Source: Leptolyngbya sp. SIO1E4 | GTDB taxonomy: Bacteria; Cyanobacteriota; Cyanobacteriia; Phormidesmidales; Phormidesmidaceae | Direction of reading: 5' to 3' | Assembly: GCA_010672825.2 (NCBI GenBank) | Contig: JAAHFU020000001.1 | Coordinates: 1,488,001-1,552,000, forward strand | DNA: 64,000 nt | Shown: piece by piece, positions 25,252 to 34,765 of the stretch | Layout: the number at the start of each line of letters is the position of its first letter | How positions within the stretch are numbered: the stretch's first letter is position 1 | Notes under the pieces: model-generated | What the model was told of the DNA's origin: nothing | The model's input: only the letters and a program-made list of their open reading frames with translations | The model's database searches: none | Program-made: the position numbers and the translations under genes

Positions 25252-26358
25252 ATGACCCTCCTGGATGTGGTGATTGTGGGGGCTGGTATGGCAGGGTTGG
25301 CCTGTGCTCAGCGCTTACAAGGGGCTGGGTATCAGGTGAGCGTGCTGGAAAAGTCCCGGGGACTGGGGGGCCGCATGGCAACGCGCCGCATTGATGGCAT
25401 CCCCATTGACCATGGGGCACGATTTTTGCAGCCCCAGGGCCAAATGCTGAGCGACCTAACGCAACAGCTCATTCATCAAGGTATCGTCACATCCTGGCAG
25501 CCCGAAACCTTTTACCTCGACAGCACAGGGCAGCTTAATCCAGATCCGCTGGCGCCTCGCTGCTACGTTGCCCCGGCTGGCATGTCAGCGGTTGGCAAGG
25601 CCCTTGGAACGGGGTTAACGATTCACCGGCAGCAGCGGGTCACTGCGATCGCCCCCACCGCTGAAAGTCATTGGAGCATCACAACTACACGGGCTGACAC
25701 GGGTGAGCCCGGGCAGCACACTGCCAAATCCCTCGTCCTGGCAATACCGGCACCACAAATTGTTCCGTTGTTAGAGCCCCTGCGATCGCAGCCTGAAATT
25801 GCAGCGATTCTGCCGGCGATCGCAGCAGTGCAGTATGCCCCTTGCATTACCGTTATGGCCCAATATGCCCCACATGCTTCTCAGGCTCAGGCTCCGCTGC
25901 CGTGTATGCCGACCACCCCATGGATGGTGGAGGGACACGCAGATACCCCCTTCTTTTGGGTCGGGCTAGACAGCAGCAAACGGCAGGCACCCGGGATGAA
26001 CATCGTGCTGCAGAGCAGCGCAGCGTTTGCAGAGCATTGGTTAGAAACCACCGATCTGCAGTCAGCCGGGGAAGCCCTACTCACCCAAGCAGGCAGGTTG
26101 ATTGCCCCCTGGTTATCCCGTCCTAGACGGTGGCAGGTACATCGCTGGCGCTATGCTCTGATAGAAAAGCCCTGCCCTCAAGGGGCACTGAGGACAACGA
26201 CACCCTCCCCCCTGATCGCCTGCGGAGACTGGTGCGGCGAATTGCACATCGAGACTGCCTTAGACACCGGTTGGGCAGCAGCAGCCAGTCTTCAGACAAT
26301 GCTTGGGAATGCCCCGCTGCCAGACTCCCCAATAGAACTCAACCTGAACCTCAACTGA
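25252..26358 (+). CDS. FAD/NAD(P)-dependent oxidoreductase (renalase/amine-oxidase-like)
   Basis: The protein has 368 residues. VVIVGAGMAGLACAQRLQGA is the dinucleotide-binding Rossmann motif, followed by VLEKSRGLGGRMATRR and DHGARFL, typical of flavin amine-oxidase-like proteins. The C-terminus has RWRYALIEKPCPQGAL and LIACGDWCG followed by a helix, closing the FAD site. Bacterial relatives oxidise dihydro-pyridine nucleotide isomers or remain uncharacterised. The gene is monocistronic with ATG at 25252. Substrate not determined. Confidence 0.87.
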   Translation: MTLLDVVIVGAGMAGLACAQRLQGAGYQVSVLEKSRGLGGRMATRRIDGIPIDHGARFLQPQGQMLSDLTQQLIHQGIVTSWQPETFYLDSTGQLNPDPLAPRCYVAPAGMSAVGKALGTGLTIHRQQRVTAIAPTAESHWSITTTRADTGEPGQHTAKSLVLAIPAPQIVPLLEPLRSQPEIAAILPAIAAVQYAPCITVMAQYAPHASQAQAPLPCMPTTPWMVEGHADTPFFWVGLDSSKRQAPGMNIVLQSSAAFAEHWLETTDLQSAGEALLTQAGRLIAPWLSRPRRWQVHRWRYALIEKPCPQGALRTTTPSPLIACGDWCGELHIETALDTGWAAAASLQTMLGNAPLPDSPIELNLNLN

Positions 26359-26523
26359 TGTCCCAATTTCTGGTGGCTAAGTGATGGCGGAATAGCAGAT
26401 GCAACCTGATGCGAGATTCTTCTCCTGAACAATCAACAGCGACGCCTCAATTTTCAGAATGCAACAGATGATCGTCTGTAGGGCCAGTGCGTCAAAAAGT
26501 CGTCCCATAATCGACAGAGAATT

Positions 26524-27555
26524 ATGCGACTCGAAATCAGCAAGATGGATGCAACAATCGCAGCCAAATTTGTTCAGGCAGTACTCAATTGCATCACTCA
26601 AGAATATCCACACAGCAATATCTTTTGGTTTAATAGTGACCAAGACATCAAACCACCACGGGAAATGACACCCGTGTTCTACGGGTGCTTAGATTGGCAT
26701 TCAGCCGTCCACGGCCATTGGCTACTGATCCGGCTATCTCGTTGCTTTCCTGACGCAGCATTTCAGGAAACTGCGAGACACGCCCTGAGTCAAAGCTTTA
26801 CCTCAGAGAAAATCCAAGGCGAGATTGCCCATTTGGAGCACTGCCCTTTCTTTGAATGTCCTTATGGATTTGCCTGGTTATTACAACTGGCAATGGAATT
26901 GCGAGATTGGCATGATCGTCAAGCTAAAGGATGGCTGGCAGTATTAGAACCCCTAGAGACATTAGTTGCCCACAATTTTCACCGTTGGCTACAAAAACTG
27001 GAATTTGCAGATCGGACTGGAACGCATTTTCACACTGCATTTCCGCTTAGCTTGGCCCTCGATTGGGCTCGAGTTACGAAGCATGCAGACTTTGCCAACA
27101 CGATCAAGAATAAAGCGCAAAAATTTTATCTAAACGATCAAAACTATCCGCTGCACATTGAACCACTCGCTTATGATTTTGTTTCCCCAGGTCTAGCTGA
27201 AGCTGATTTAATGCGACGAGTTCTTAGCCCCACACTTTTTGCAGAGTGGCTGACCCAGTTTTTACCTCAACTGCCTGCTGAAAAAGCCATATTCTGTGCG
27301 CCGATAATATTGACGAATTCTCAAAGCTATTTGCAATCTCATTTTCGAGGATTGAATCTCAGTCGGGCTTGGATGATTGAGGGCATCATGCATGGTTTGC
27401 CGGATGGCGATTCACGGCTTGAGACGCTGCGTGCAACTGCGATTGTGCATCGCCAGACCGGGTTAGTTGATACTGTAAACAATCACTATTCGAGTAGTCA
27501 CTGGCTCGGAACGTTTGCCACGTATCTATTAACAAGCCGGGGATTACAGCTGTAA
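26524..27555 (+). CDS. DUF2891 family protein
   Basis: The protein has 343 residues. PREMTPVFYGCLDWHSAVHG, FFECPYGFAWLLQLAMELR, RTGTHFHTAFPLSLALDWAR and the ending VNNHYSSSHWLGTFATYLL are hallmark segments of DUF2891, an alpha-helical family resembling an (alpha/alpha)6 barrel with conserved His and Trp. The function is unknown. A second ATG at 26545 is also possible. It is convergent with cca and has no operon partner. Confidence 0.87.
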   Translation: MRLEISKMDATIAAKFVQAVLNCITQEYPHSNIFWFNSDQDIKPPREMTPVFYGCLDWHSAVHGHWLLIRLSRCFPDAAFQETARHALSQSFTSEKIQGEIAHLEHCPFFECPYGFAWLLQLAMELRDWHDRQAKGWLAVLEPLETLVAHNFHRWLQKLEFADRTGTHFHTAFPLSLALDWARVTKHADFANTIKNKAQKFYLNDQNYPLHIEPLAYDFVSPGLAEADLMRRVLSPTLFAEWLTQFLPQLPAEKAIFCAPIILTNSQSYLQSHFRGLNLSRAWMIEGIMHGLPDGDSRLETLRATAIVHRQTGLVDTVNNHYSSSHWLGTFATYLLTSRGLQL

Positions 27556-27672
27556 AGCCCACGCCAGCAATCAAGCACAGGTTTAGAGCAGCGATCAGAC
27601 TGTTCGCGCCGTTGGAGAAGCTGCAATCCCTGTTAAGGCTCACAACTCACTTGGCCGTCTCATGCAAGCACC

Positions 27673-28983
27673 TCATTCTGAGGTGGCAACCTGGTGTGCT
27701 AGCCAGTCGAGAGCCTCTTGAGGACTGCTGACCTGCCCTTCTGCATGGGCTAATTCCACCGCTGCCAGTAGATCTCCAATATGAGGACCGGGACGTAAGC
27801 CGAGATGCTGCATGACATCTCGACCACTGACAAGAGACCGAGGATACGCAATCGGATCAGTCGTATCTAGAAAGCGATCAATAAGTCCATTGAGCAAGGC
27901 GAGGGGTAGCCCTTCCGCTAGCCCCACCAGCGCCAACGCAATGAAACTACTGCCAGCCATCTTAAACAGATAATATTGCTGCTGACGCGAGACATCTCCA
28001 CGGGCGATCGCCTCTAAATAGGGCCAAGCCCGCCGGATTGCTAAGACCGCCTGCTGTTCTGCCCGACTGTATTTGAAGTGGGTCAGTTCGGCTTCTGCGA
28101 TCGCCAGCACGTCCGACAAGATTTGGCTTAGCTTAGCTGCTTTAAACCAGCTGCGGTGAAACCCTGGTGGGGTCTGCTCCTTGATCCAACGGGTCAGTAG
28201 CGTGGCAAACTCAGGGCGCGCATCTTGCAGGCGAACGTACGCTTCATCAACTGCGATCATTTTGTCAATCTGCTGCCGGGTGAGCGCAGGCAACCAGGTT
28301 TTGAGAACGCCATCCTCCCAAGCCAGTTGCATGAGAGGCGTGCCCTCTCCCTTGCTAAGCAAACAATCTAATTCTCCCCGCACGCGTTCGGCAGCAACTT
28401 TGCCTAACAGCGGCCCGAGTTGGTGAATCGTTTCACGGGTTTGTCGGTCGAGGGCAAACCCTAACTGTGCCGCCTGACGATAGGCCCGCAGCAGGCGCAG
28501 GGGGTCATCTGACAGGTTATCTGGAGCGATCATGCGCAGCACCCGCCGCTCTAGGTCAGCACAGCCCCCCAGGGGGTCAAAAATTTGCTCAGTATGGGGA
28601 TGATAGGCGATCGCGTTGACCGTAAAGTCTCGCCGATGGAGGTCGGCCTCCAAGCTGCCCCCTACCTGCTGAGCAAAATCCACTGTGGCTTGGGCAAACA
28701 CCACCCGAGCAATTTGATTCTCTGGGTCCAGCACAACAAACCCGGCATGATAATAACGGGCGATCGCCTGCGCGGTTTCTATTGCCTGACTCGGCAACAC
28801 AAAGTCGAGATCTAGATAATCGGCCTTGCGACCAAGCAAGGCATCCCGTACACTCCCCCCAACCAGATGCGCCGATTCTGGCAACAGGGACAGGTCAAAA
28901 GGCCAAGTCTGAGGCGATAGAACAGAGGTCACGGACAGGGCAGCGACAGCGAAGGAGAACTGATTGAGAGAGACAGCTTGCAA
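27673..28983 (-). CDS. cca: CCA tRNA nucleotidyltransferase / poly(A) polymerase family
   Basis: The protein has up to 436 residues. The class II nucleotidyltransferase core is visible: HLVGGSVRDALLGRK, the metal-binding YLDLDFVLP, RRDFTVNAIAYHP, and the RNA/nucleotide-selecting DPLRLLRAYRQAAQLGF helix. It adds or repairs the 3' CCA of tRNAs. In some cyanobacteria the CC and A additions are split between two enzymes, and this cannot be decided here. The frame opens at a TTG; GTG codons about 18 residues in, just before VLSPQTWPF, may be the real start. A 10-bp inverted repeat lies in its leader. Confidence 0.9.
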   Translation of the reverse strand: MQAVSLNQFSFAVAALSVTSVLSPQTWPFDLSLLPESAHLVGGSVRDALLGRKADYLDLDFVLPSQAIETAQAIARYYHAGFVVLDPENQIARVVFAQATVDFAQQVGGSLEADLHRRDFTVNAIAYHPHTEQIFDPLGGCADLERRVLRMIAPDNLSDDPLRLLRAYRQAAQLGFALDRQTRETIHQLGPLLGKVAAERVRGELDCLLSKGEGTPLMQLAWEDGVLKTWLPALTRQQIDKMIAVDEAYVRLQDARPEFATLLTRWIKEQTPPGFHRSWFKAAKLSQILSDVLAIAEAELTHFKYSRAEQQAVLAIRRAWPYLEAIARGDVSRQQQYYLFKMAGSSFIALALVGLAEGLPLALLNGLIDRFLDTTDPIAYPRSLVSGRDVMQHLGLRPGPHIGDLLAAVELAHAEGQVSSPQEALDWLAHQVATSE

Positions 28984-29009
28984 GGACGGATAGCTGGGTA
29001 AACGACAAA

Positions 29010-29035
29010 CCTTTCAGACCATACTGTCTGAAAGG
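29010..29035 (-). promoter_or_regulatory. 10-bp perfect inverted repeat in the cca leader
   Basis: CCTTTCAGAC at 29010-29019 and GTCTGAAAGG at 29026-29035 flank a 6-base loop. It lies 27 bases upstream of the cca frame, within the cca-ycf34 divergent region. It could be an mRNA hairpin or an operator. No T-run follows on either strand. Confidence 0.5.
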
Positions 29036-29171
29036 GATAAAAGCACAGCTTTTCATTTTGCAACATTGACTCCCCTCTGCAAGCAGTGGCCGGAAAAATT
29101 GCGCTAGATTAGCAAACAATTAGTGCGTTTTCCTTTCTCAACAGTAGGTCGTTTCGCCCGGAAAAGATCCA

Positions 29172-29420
29172 ATGTGCATTTGTGTGAACTGCCATTACGT
29201 CGACCGCTGCACCACTTATCACGCGGTAGAAACCCAGCATCAGCAGCCCCACCTGACTGAAATACCTAACTTTGAGGCCGTGAATCCGACGATTAATGTC
29301 AACATTCGCCAGCAAGACACCCTGATTGAGATGGAATGGGATGTGGTGGGCTGTGACAGCTTCAAACAGGAAACGGGCAAATGGTCTAAGCTCCGTCCAG
29401 GAGAGTTGGTGCCAACCTAG
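29172..29420 (+). CDS. ycf34: Ycf34 family iron-sulfur protein
   Basis: The protein has 82 residues. MCICVNCHYVDRCTTYHAVE carries four conserved Cys, followed by QHQQPHLTEIPNFE and NVNIR. These are diagnostic of Ycf34, conserved in cyanobacteria and red-algal plastids. The Synechocystis homologue has been reported to bind an Fe-S cluster and to affect photosynthetic electron transport. The conserved Cys residues are all present. It is transcribed divergently from cca. Confidence 0.93.
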   Translation: MCICVNCHYVDRCTTYHAVETQHQQPHLTEIPNFEAVNPTINVNIRQQDTLIEMEWDVVGCDSFKQETGKWSKLRPGELVPT

Positions 29421-29580
29421 CCATCAACCGCTGAGCAGAGTCCTGAGCTGATGGCAATAACTCAAGGGGTAATGGGCAATGCCCACCTGAGGCAATATCA
29501 AGGCTTTCCACAATTCATAAGGGCCGGAGTCAGCACCATTCATCTTCTGGGCAAGTGCTGGGTACTGTAGACTGCATCTC

Positions 29581-29674
29581 TAGCCCTATTCAGTTCAATC
29601 TAGTACATTTTGGTGAAGGCGGGGTCTAGGGTTTGGGGTCTAGGGTGTACTTGATCCAAATGCACACCGCTGTA
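29581..29674 (-). repeat. TATAGC/G4 interspersed repeat, subfamily 2 copy
   Basis: It runs from TAGCCCTATTCAGTTCAATC to GCACACCGCTGTAA with the core GGGTCTAGGGTTTGGGGTCT. It differs from the main family by CATTTTGGTGAAGGC and TTGATCCAAATGC, and it is almost identical to the copy at 39095. It lies in the 370-base gap between ycf34 and the kinase gene. Confidence 0.85.
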
Positions 29675-29790
29675 AGCAGTAGGCTCTGGTGTCTGGTTTT
29701 CAAGGAATGAATCAACCGTTCTCTAGGGTGACTTGCTTGCGAACTGATATGGCTGCACTGTAAGCAACCTGCACCTGCCCCCTGTAACCT

Positions 29791-31614
29791 GTGACCACAC
29801 TGTGCATTAACCCTCAGTGTTCTCATCCTGAGAACCCAGACGATCGCGATCGCTGCTTGAGCTGCGGGGCAAAGTTGCGCCTGGGCAATCGCTTTCGACC
29901 CAGTCGCCAGTTAGGACAAGGGGGATTTGGACGCACTTTTTCAGCCTGGGATGAAGCGCAAACCCCTCCTCAGCACTGTGTGATTAAGCAGATCTTGCGC
30001 TCCCAGGGCAGCCGTGATCGCGACTGGCAAGAGGCCCATCGCCTGTCTCACCTGGGGCAGCACCCACAAATCCCGGATCTGATTGCGGTGCTGGAGTCTT
30101 CCCGAGATATTTGCCTCGTGCAGACCTACATTCCAGGGCAAACTCTGGAGCAAGTGCTGGCAGCAGACGGCCCATTTTCAGAATCTCAGGTGCGATCGCT
30201 GCTGCTGTCCTTATTGCCCGTCCTGCAATTCATCCACGATCACGACATTATTCACCGAGACATCAAACCCGAGAATATTCTGCTGCCAGGGGGCGATCGC
30301 CCCCCGGTACTGGTAGATTTTGGCGCCGCCAGAGAGATTCCCAGTGCCACGTCGCGTGAACGAACCGGCACCATCATCGGCAGCGCTGGGTATGCTGCTC
30401 CCGAACAAGCGTTAGGTAAAGCAATCGCCGCTAGCGATCTCTACAGCCTGGGGATGACCTGCCTGCACCTGCTCACCGAGCAACATCCCTTCGATTTATA
30501 CTCCGTGACAGAAGATCGTGCTGTGTGGCAGCCTTTCTTGCCCCATCCCATTAGCCCCGCGCTTGCCCGCATTTTAGACCGACTCACAGCCCGTTCTGTG
30601 CGCAGCCGCTATAGCAGCGCCGCGGCAGCCCTTGCGGATCTGGCTCCGGCTGGTATCTTAGCGCCCGCCCCCTTGACCGCCCTGCCCCCCTTACCGGCTA
30701 AACCCTGGCACTGCGTGGCAACCTGGCCCACCTCTGGACGCACCGTCAACGCCTTAGCCATTAGCCCCGATGGTCGGGCGATCGCCACAGCCAACAGTGA
30801 CCATAGCGTGCAACTGTGGGATCAACGAACTGGGGAGGTCTTGCACACCTTTGCACAGCGATTCGGGTTAGGCCATGGCCATAGCGATGCCGTCACCGCC
30901 GTTCAGTTTCATCCCAATGGCCACACCCTGTTCACAGGCAGCCAGGATAGTACCTTAAAACAGTGGGATTTAAGCACCTACCGGCTGCAGCAAACCCTGA
31001 AGTCGTCTGGCTGGCCCCTTACCACGATCGCCCTCACGCCAGCAGGAAACAGGCTGATCACGGCAGCTGCCAATGGGCATCTCACGGTTTGGCAGCTGCC
31101 CCGGGGCAAACCGATGGTCGATCTCGTTCGTCATCAAGGGGCGGTCAATGCCGTGGCTTTAAGTCCTGATGGCACCCGCCTTGCCAGTGTCGGCGAAGCA
31201 GGCACCTTACGCCTGTGGACGCTACCGGAAGGGCAGCTACTGCACACCTGGACAGCCAAGGGCGATCGCCTCTGCTCAGTAGCCTTCAGCATCGTAGATC
31301 CTGCGCTGATCACGGGCAGTGGCAAAGGCAGGGTGACGGTGTGGTCCCTCACAGATTTTCAGCATGACTATGCCCTGAGCCAGCATCAGGATGAGGTCAG
31401 GGTGATCGCCCTGAGCCCTGATGGACGGCTGCTAGCCACTGGGAGCCGAGATCGTGAAATCCACCTCTGGGACTGGAGCACCCCATCCAAACATCGCCTA
31501 GCCGTATTGCACCATGATTGGGCCGTGTGCGACCTCATGTTCACCGCTGACAGCCGTACCCTCATCAGTAGCGCCAGCGACGAAACCATACGATTCTGGC
31601 AAGCCGCAACCTAA
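29791..31614 (+). CDS. serine/threonine protein kinase with C-terminal WD40 repeats
   Basis: The protein has 607 residues. A short Cys-rich N-terminus (CINPQCSHPEN, RCLSCGAKL) looks like a zinc ribbon. The Hanks-type kinase domain (about 30-280) has the glycine loop GQGGFGRTF, catalytic IIHRDIKPENILL and metal-binding VDFGAA, so it should be active. Residues about 310-607 form seven or so WD40 repeats (SPDGRAIATANSDHSVQLWD and similar) that make a beta-propeller for partner binding. No membrane helix is apparent. The GTG at 29791 directly precedes the Cys cluster. The target is unknown. Confidence 0.93.
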   Translation: MTTLCINPQCSHPENPDDRDRCLSCGAKLRLGNRFRPSRQLGQGGFGRTFSAWDEAQTPPQHCVIKQILRSQGSRDRDWQEAHRLSHLGQHPQIPDLIAVLESSRDICLVQTYIPGQTLEQVLAADGPFSESQVRSLLLSLLPVLQFIHDHDIIHRDIKPENILLPGGDRPPVLVDFGAAREIPSATSRERTGTIIGSAGYAAPEQALGKAIAASDLYSLGMTCLHLLTEQHPFDLYSVTEDRAVWQPFLPHPISPALARILDRLTARSVRSRYSSAAAALADLAPAGILAPAPLTALPPLPAKPWHCVATWPTSGRTVNALAISPDGRAIATANSDHSVQLWDQRTGEVLHTFAQRFGLGHGHSDAVTAVQFHPNGHTLFTGSQDSTLKQWDLSTYRLQQTLKSSGWPLTTIALTPAGNRLITAAANGHLTVWQLPRGKPMVDLVRHQGAVNAVALSPDGTRLASVGEAGTLRLWTLPEGQLLHTWTAKGDRLCSVAFSIVDPALITGSGKGRVTVWSLTDFQHDYALSQHQDEVRVIALSPDGRLLATGSRDREIHLWDWSTPSKHRLAVLHHDWAVCDLMFTADSRTLISSASDETIRFWQAAT

Positions 31615-31711
31615 CCCCCCTGATCAGCACGCCCTGCACGCTACCTAAAATCTGCCCATCGGCCATCGACCTGATACGCTCTAAGTCTGTTCTGCTGCCG
31701 ACTGCTTGACC

Positions 31712-32602
31712 ATGCTGACCTGCCAACCGCCTGCCCCACTACAACCCGGTGATGAGCTACACGTCATTGCTCCCAGTGGTGCCCTGCGAGAGCTGACGGC
31801 TTTTCAAGCTGGGGTGGCGCTCTGGGAGGCCCAGGGATATCGGGTTAAGCTATCTCCCGGGTTTGATCAGCAATGGGGCTATTTGGCCGGTGCTGACGCC
31901 CATCGGCGCCAGCAACTGCTGGCGGCCCTGCAATCCCCCAGCTGTCGTGGCATTCTCTGTGCACGGGGCGGCTTTGGAGGCACTCGCCTGCTGGAAGAGT
32001 GGCAATGGCCGACTGTCACGCCTAAGTGGTTGGTGGGCTTTTCAGACATTACCAGCCTGCTGTGGAGTCTCGGTAAACAGCACATCTCAGGGGTACATGG
32101 CCCCTTACTGACCACACTGGCTCAGGAGCCTGATTGGTCGCAGCAGCGCCTGTTTGCTTGGGTTGCAGGCCACCCTATCCCGCCAGTTCAGGGGACAGGG
32201 TGGGGTGGGGGTCAGGTGACCGGTCCTTTGCTCCCAGCCAATCTCACGGTGGCCACCCACCTGCTAGGAACACGGCATGAACCGCCCCTGAAAGGGGCCA
32301 TTTTAGCGATCGAAGATGTCACCGAAGCTCCCTATCGCATCGATCGCATGCTGACCCACTGGCGTATGGCAGGTAAGCTAGCAGGCATCCAAGGCATTGC
32401 GATCGGGCGGTTTAGCCGGTGTGAGCCTCCAGACAATGTGCCGAGCTTTAGTGTTGAAGAGGTCTTGCGCGATCGCCTGGGGAATCTGGGCATCCCTATC
32501 GTGTCAGATCTTCCCTTTGGTCACGATGGGGTGAATGCAGCTTTACCCGTAGGCGTGTCAGCGACCCTGAACGGAGATGCAGGCACCTTAACCATCCATT
32601 AG
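31712..32602 (+). CDS. LD-carboxypeptidase (peptidase S66 family)
   Basis: The protein has 296 residues from ATG 31712 (a TTG two codons earlier is also possible). The family cleaves the terminal D-alanine from murein tetrapeptides during recycling, and some members (MccF type) give peptide-antibiotic immunity. Marks: HVIAPSGAL, GILCARGGFGGTRLLEEW, VGFSDITSLLW holding the nucleophile Ser, AIEDVTEAPYRIDRML with the Glu, and PFGHDGVNAALPVG with the His. All three catalytic residues are present. It starts about 100 bases after the kinase gene, possibly cotranscribed. Confidence 0.9.
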   Translation: MLTCQPPAPLQPGDELHVIAPSGALRELTAFQAGVALWEAQGYRVKLSPGFDQQWGYLAGADAHRRQQLLAALQSPSCRGILCARGGFGGTRLLEEWQWPTVTPKWLVGFSDITSLLWSLGKQHISGVHGPLLTTLAQEPDWSQQRLFAWVAGHPIPPVQGTGWGGGQVTGPLLPANLTVATHLLGTRHEPPLKGAILAIEDVTEAPYRIDRMLTHWRMAGKLAGIQGIAIGRFSRCEPPDNVPSFSVEEVLRDRLGNLGIPIVSDLPFGHDGVNAALPVGVSATLNGDAGTLTIH

Positions 32603-32714
32603 GAATAGCTGTTGCTAACTGCAACCTCAGTGTGAACTCATTATTTTTTTGGCAGTTTACATGCAGATAAAACACACCTGAGACTGCAGACTCCATAACA
32701 GTACGCACGTGTGT

Positions 32715-32810
32715 TATGGCGGTATGCAGGCTAATCAAGCACACCCTAGACCCCAAACCCTAGACCCTGTCTTGACCCAGATGTACTGGACTCAACTGAA
32801 CAAGGCTATA
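32715..32810 (+). repeat. 96-bp TATAGC/G4 interspersed repeat, full copy
   Basis: It begins TATGGCGGTATGCAGG and ends TGAACAAGGCTATA, very close to the family consensus. It lies between the LD-carboxypeptidase gene and the GST gene. Confidence 0.9.
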
Positions 32811-32860
32811 AGACAGTCCAGACAACTCAACTGCTCTTTAAATCAGGCATTTGATTCATC

Positions 32861-32884
32861 CTTTTGCCTTCTGCTTTTGCCTTG
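32861..32884 (+). repeat. short tandemly repeated TTTTGCC/TTCTGC heptamer tract
   Basis: Degenerate tandem units of CTTTTGC/CTTCTGC make up this short tract. It resembles the heptameric repeats reported from other cyanobacteria; a second tract lies at 51331. Confidence 0.55.
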
Positions 32885-32923
32885 TTCCACAGCTCCTACT
32901 CTTGATCGGATGGACTCCACTCA

Positions 32924-33547
32924 TCATTCCCTAACAGCCATGAGTTCATAGGGATGCCTCCATCCGTTAAGGTCTGAAATTCTAGCCAGCCATTCTCGGA
33001 CAAATTGGGGAACTTCAACCCGTGCTTCATCCGAGAAATACAAGTAGCCGCACAATGAAAAATCAGCAATTGTCGGCTCATCACCGATGATAAACTTCCG
33101 TTGATCTGACAGCTCTGCTTCTAAGATATTGACGTCATGCAGATAGCGATCGCTCAACCACTGTTGAGCACCTTCACTCAACTGGAATTGCTTAAATTTT
33201 CTCGATGCTCTCAGCTGGGGCAAGCACAGTCCAATTTTATTCGCTTCCCAAAAGAGCCACTCGATACAACGGTTGAACGTCTTTTCGTTCTGGGCACCCA
33301 AGATTTTGTACTTAGTCGCGACATGAATCAAAATCGCATTTGATTGCACATAGGCCGAACCTTCATCTATCAATAGAGGTACTTCATGAAATCTAGAATT
33401 TTTCCTAAAGTCAGCCGGTCGACTTTCCCGTTCAGAAAAAATATCAATTTCTTCATAGTCATGTGAAATACCGGCGACTTCCAAGCAAAGCTTCACCTTA
33501 TATGCATGACCTGAATCAGGATGCCCATATAATTTCATAGTCATCAC
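32924..33547 (-). CDS. glutathione S-transferase family protein
   Basis: The protein has 207 residues. The thioredoxin-fold N-terminus starts MKLYGHPDSGHAYKVKLCLE, with HEVPLLIDEG (cis-Pro) and SNAILIHVATKY for glutathione binding. The helical C-terminal domain has FIIGDEPTIADFSLCGYLYF, the N-capping motif of GST folds. A strong GAGGAGG site precedes the ATG. The substrate is unknown. A recognisable fragment of a relative survives at 61817. Confidence 0.92.
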   Translation of the reverse strand: MMTMKLYGHPDSGHAYKVKLCLEVAGISHDYEEIDIFSERESRPADFRKNSRFHEVPLLIDEGSAYVQSNAILIHVATKYKILGAQNEKTFNRCIEWLFWEANKIGLCLPQLRASRKFKQFQLSEGAQQWLSDRYLHDVNILEAELSDQRKFIIGDEPTIADFSLCGYLYFSDEARVEVPQFVREWLARISDLNGWRHPYELMAVRE

Positions 33548-33723
33548 CTCCTCAAAACGGCAAATTTAGATTTTCTTGAAGCCCCATTATCACAAGGCCT
33601 ATCGCCCTGCAGAGTACAGTAGAAAACGAAACTTCAACACACCGTTAACGTGATCAAAAAACCTAAAGTTAAGACAAAACCTTGGCTAATCATTCCAAAA
33701 ATTTAGATTAACCTCGGCAGACA

Positions 33724-34161
33724 TCACAATGATTTAGTCATAAAACATAACTGCTCATTGGTCACATAACCACACTTCCTATAGAATGACTCTGCAGGAG
33801 AACCAGAGGCAGTCAACAAGAAAATCCTATAATAATTTGACTGTGCCAATGACTGCTCTAGAGCTGTAAGCAGCTTCGTGCCAATACCTTGATTGTGTAA
33901 AGTAGGCGAAACAAAAAGCTCGACAATTTCAAAGTTCAAATTGCCTTTAAAGGGCATGCCTCTACCTAATACTGCGCCTACTATCTCGTTGGCGTTCTCA
34001 GCCAGTAAACTCTCACTATATTGCGAATTTAAAATATACTTTAGCCGTTCTTCAACCCATTCAATTTTCCATTCTTCGTTCCAGGGTTCCTGCCTAAAAA
34101 CTTCCACAAATAAATGACACAGTTTATCCAAATCTTGGACTGTGATTTTTCGTATATTCAT
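33724..34161 (-). CDS. GNAT family N-acetyltransferase
   Basis: The protein has 145 residues. MNIRKITVQDLDKLCHLFVE, then VELFVSPTLHNQGIGTKLL (acetyl-CoA pyrophosphate loop Q-G-I-G-T), and GSPAESFYRKCGYV at the end make a complete GNAT fold. Several aminoglycoside-acetyltransferase-like relatives share this layout, but the acceptor cannot be told. Codon use is more AT-rich than in its neighbours, hinting at transfer. Confidence 0.9.
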   Translation of the reverse strand: MNIRKITVQDLDKLCHLFVEVFRQEPWNEEWKIEWVEERLKYILNSQYSESLLAENANEIVGAVLGRGMPFKGNLNFEIVELFVSPTLHNQGIGTKLLTALEQSLAQSNYYRIFLLTASGSPAESFYRKCGYVTNEQLCFMTKSL

Positions 34162-34301
34162 GCCATTTAAAGAGCGTGAAGTACACAGTCAACTTTAGAG
34201 TTTCAACACCCCCTACACCCTACTCTCAATATTGATACGTGAGAAAGGCGCAGTCTGTGAGACTGATGAGCGAGAAGAATCTTCATCGTTAACGAATCAA
34301 T

Positions 34302-34336
34302 AAAAACGGTGAGCACGATACCGCCCCACCGTTTTT
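34302..34336 (-). terminator. bidirectional intrinsic terminator
   Basis: AAAAACGGTG (34302-34311) and CACCGTTTTT (34327-34336) form a perfect 10-bp stem with A and T tails on the two sides. It lies downstream of the small reverse-strand gene at 34377 and upstream of the GNAT gene. Confidence 0.8.
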
Positions 34337-34376
34337 GCACAATATTGCAAGCTGATAGCCTCAACAGCCTGTAGCC

Positions 34377-34646
34377 CTAGAATCCTTGACGAGAAGCCAT
34401 TTTCTCTAAATCGGCCTGAGTCTGATGGAGCAAATTCTCTCGACGATCGCTGTTTTGGCTAAGGGAAGGAACCAAATTACGAGCCTGCAGCGTCATATGC
34501 AGCTGTAGATGGGCCACATAATCGCTACAGGCTTCGCGAGAAGCCTCAATAGTTTCAGTGGAATGCTCGGAGGATGCCAACACGTTTTGATTCTCCCGAT
34601 TACGGAATGCAACGTTCTTCAACGATCTTGAAACTATCACGAGCAA
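34377..34646 (-). CDS. small hypothetical protein
   Basis: An 89-codon frame with a doubtful TTG start. The core EASREACSDYVAHLQLHMTL and the end HQTQADLEKMASRQGF are helical and charged. The placement of a clear terminator just after its stop supports transcription. The family is not recognised. The true start may be further inside the frame. Confidence 0.48.
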   Translation of the reverse strand: MLVIVSRSLKNVAFRNRENQNVLASSEHSTETIEASREACSDYVAHLQLHMTLQARNLVPSLSQNSDRRENLLHQTQADLEKMASRQGF

Positions 34647-34765
34647 GGAAAAGCTTTGGAGCGCGCGAAATGATCCTTAACGGTTCCAGAACATGAGCCA
34701 GGAGTCGCGTGAGGTAGGGAAGTCAGTCCTACAATAGGAACGCTCGTGCATCACTTGTGAGGGTC

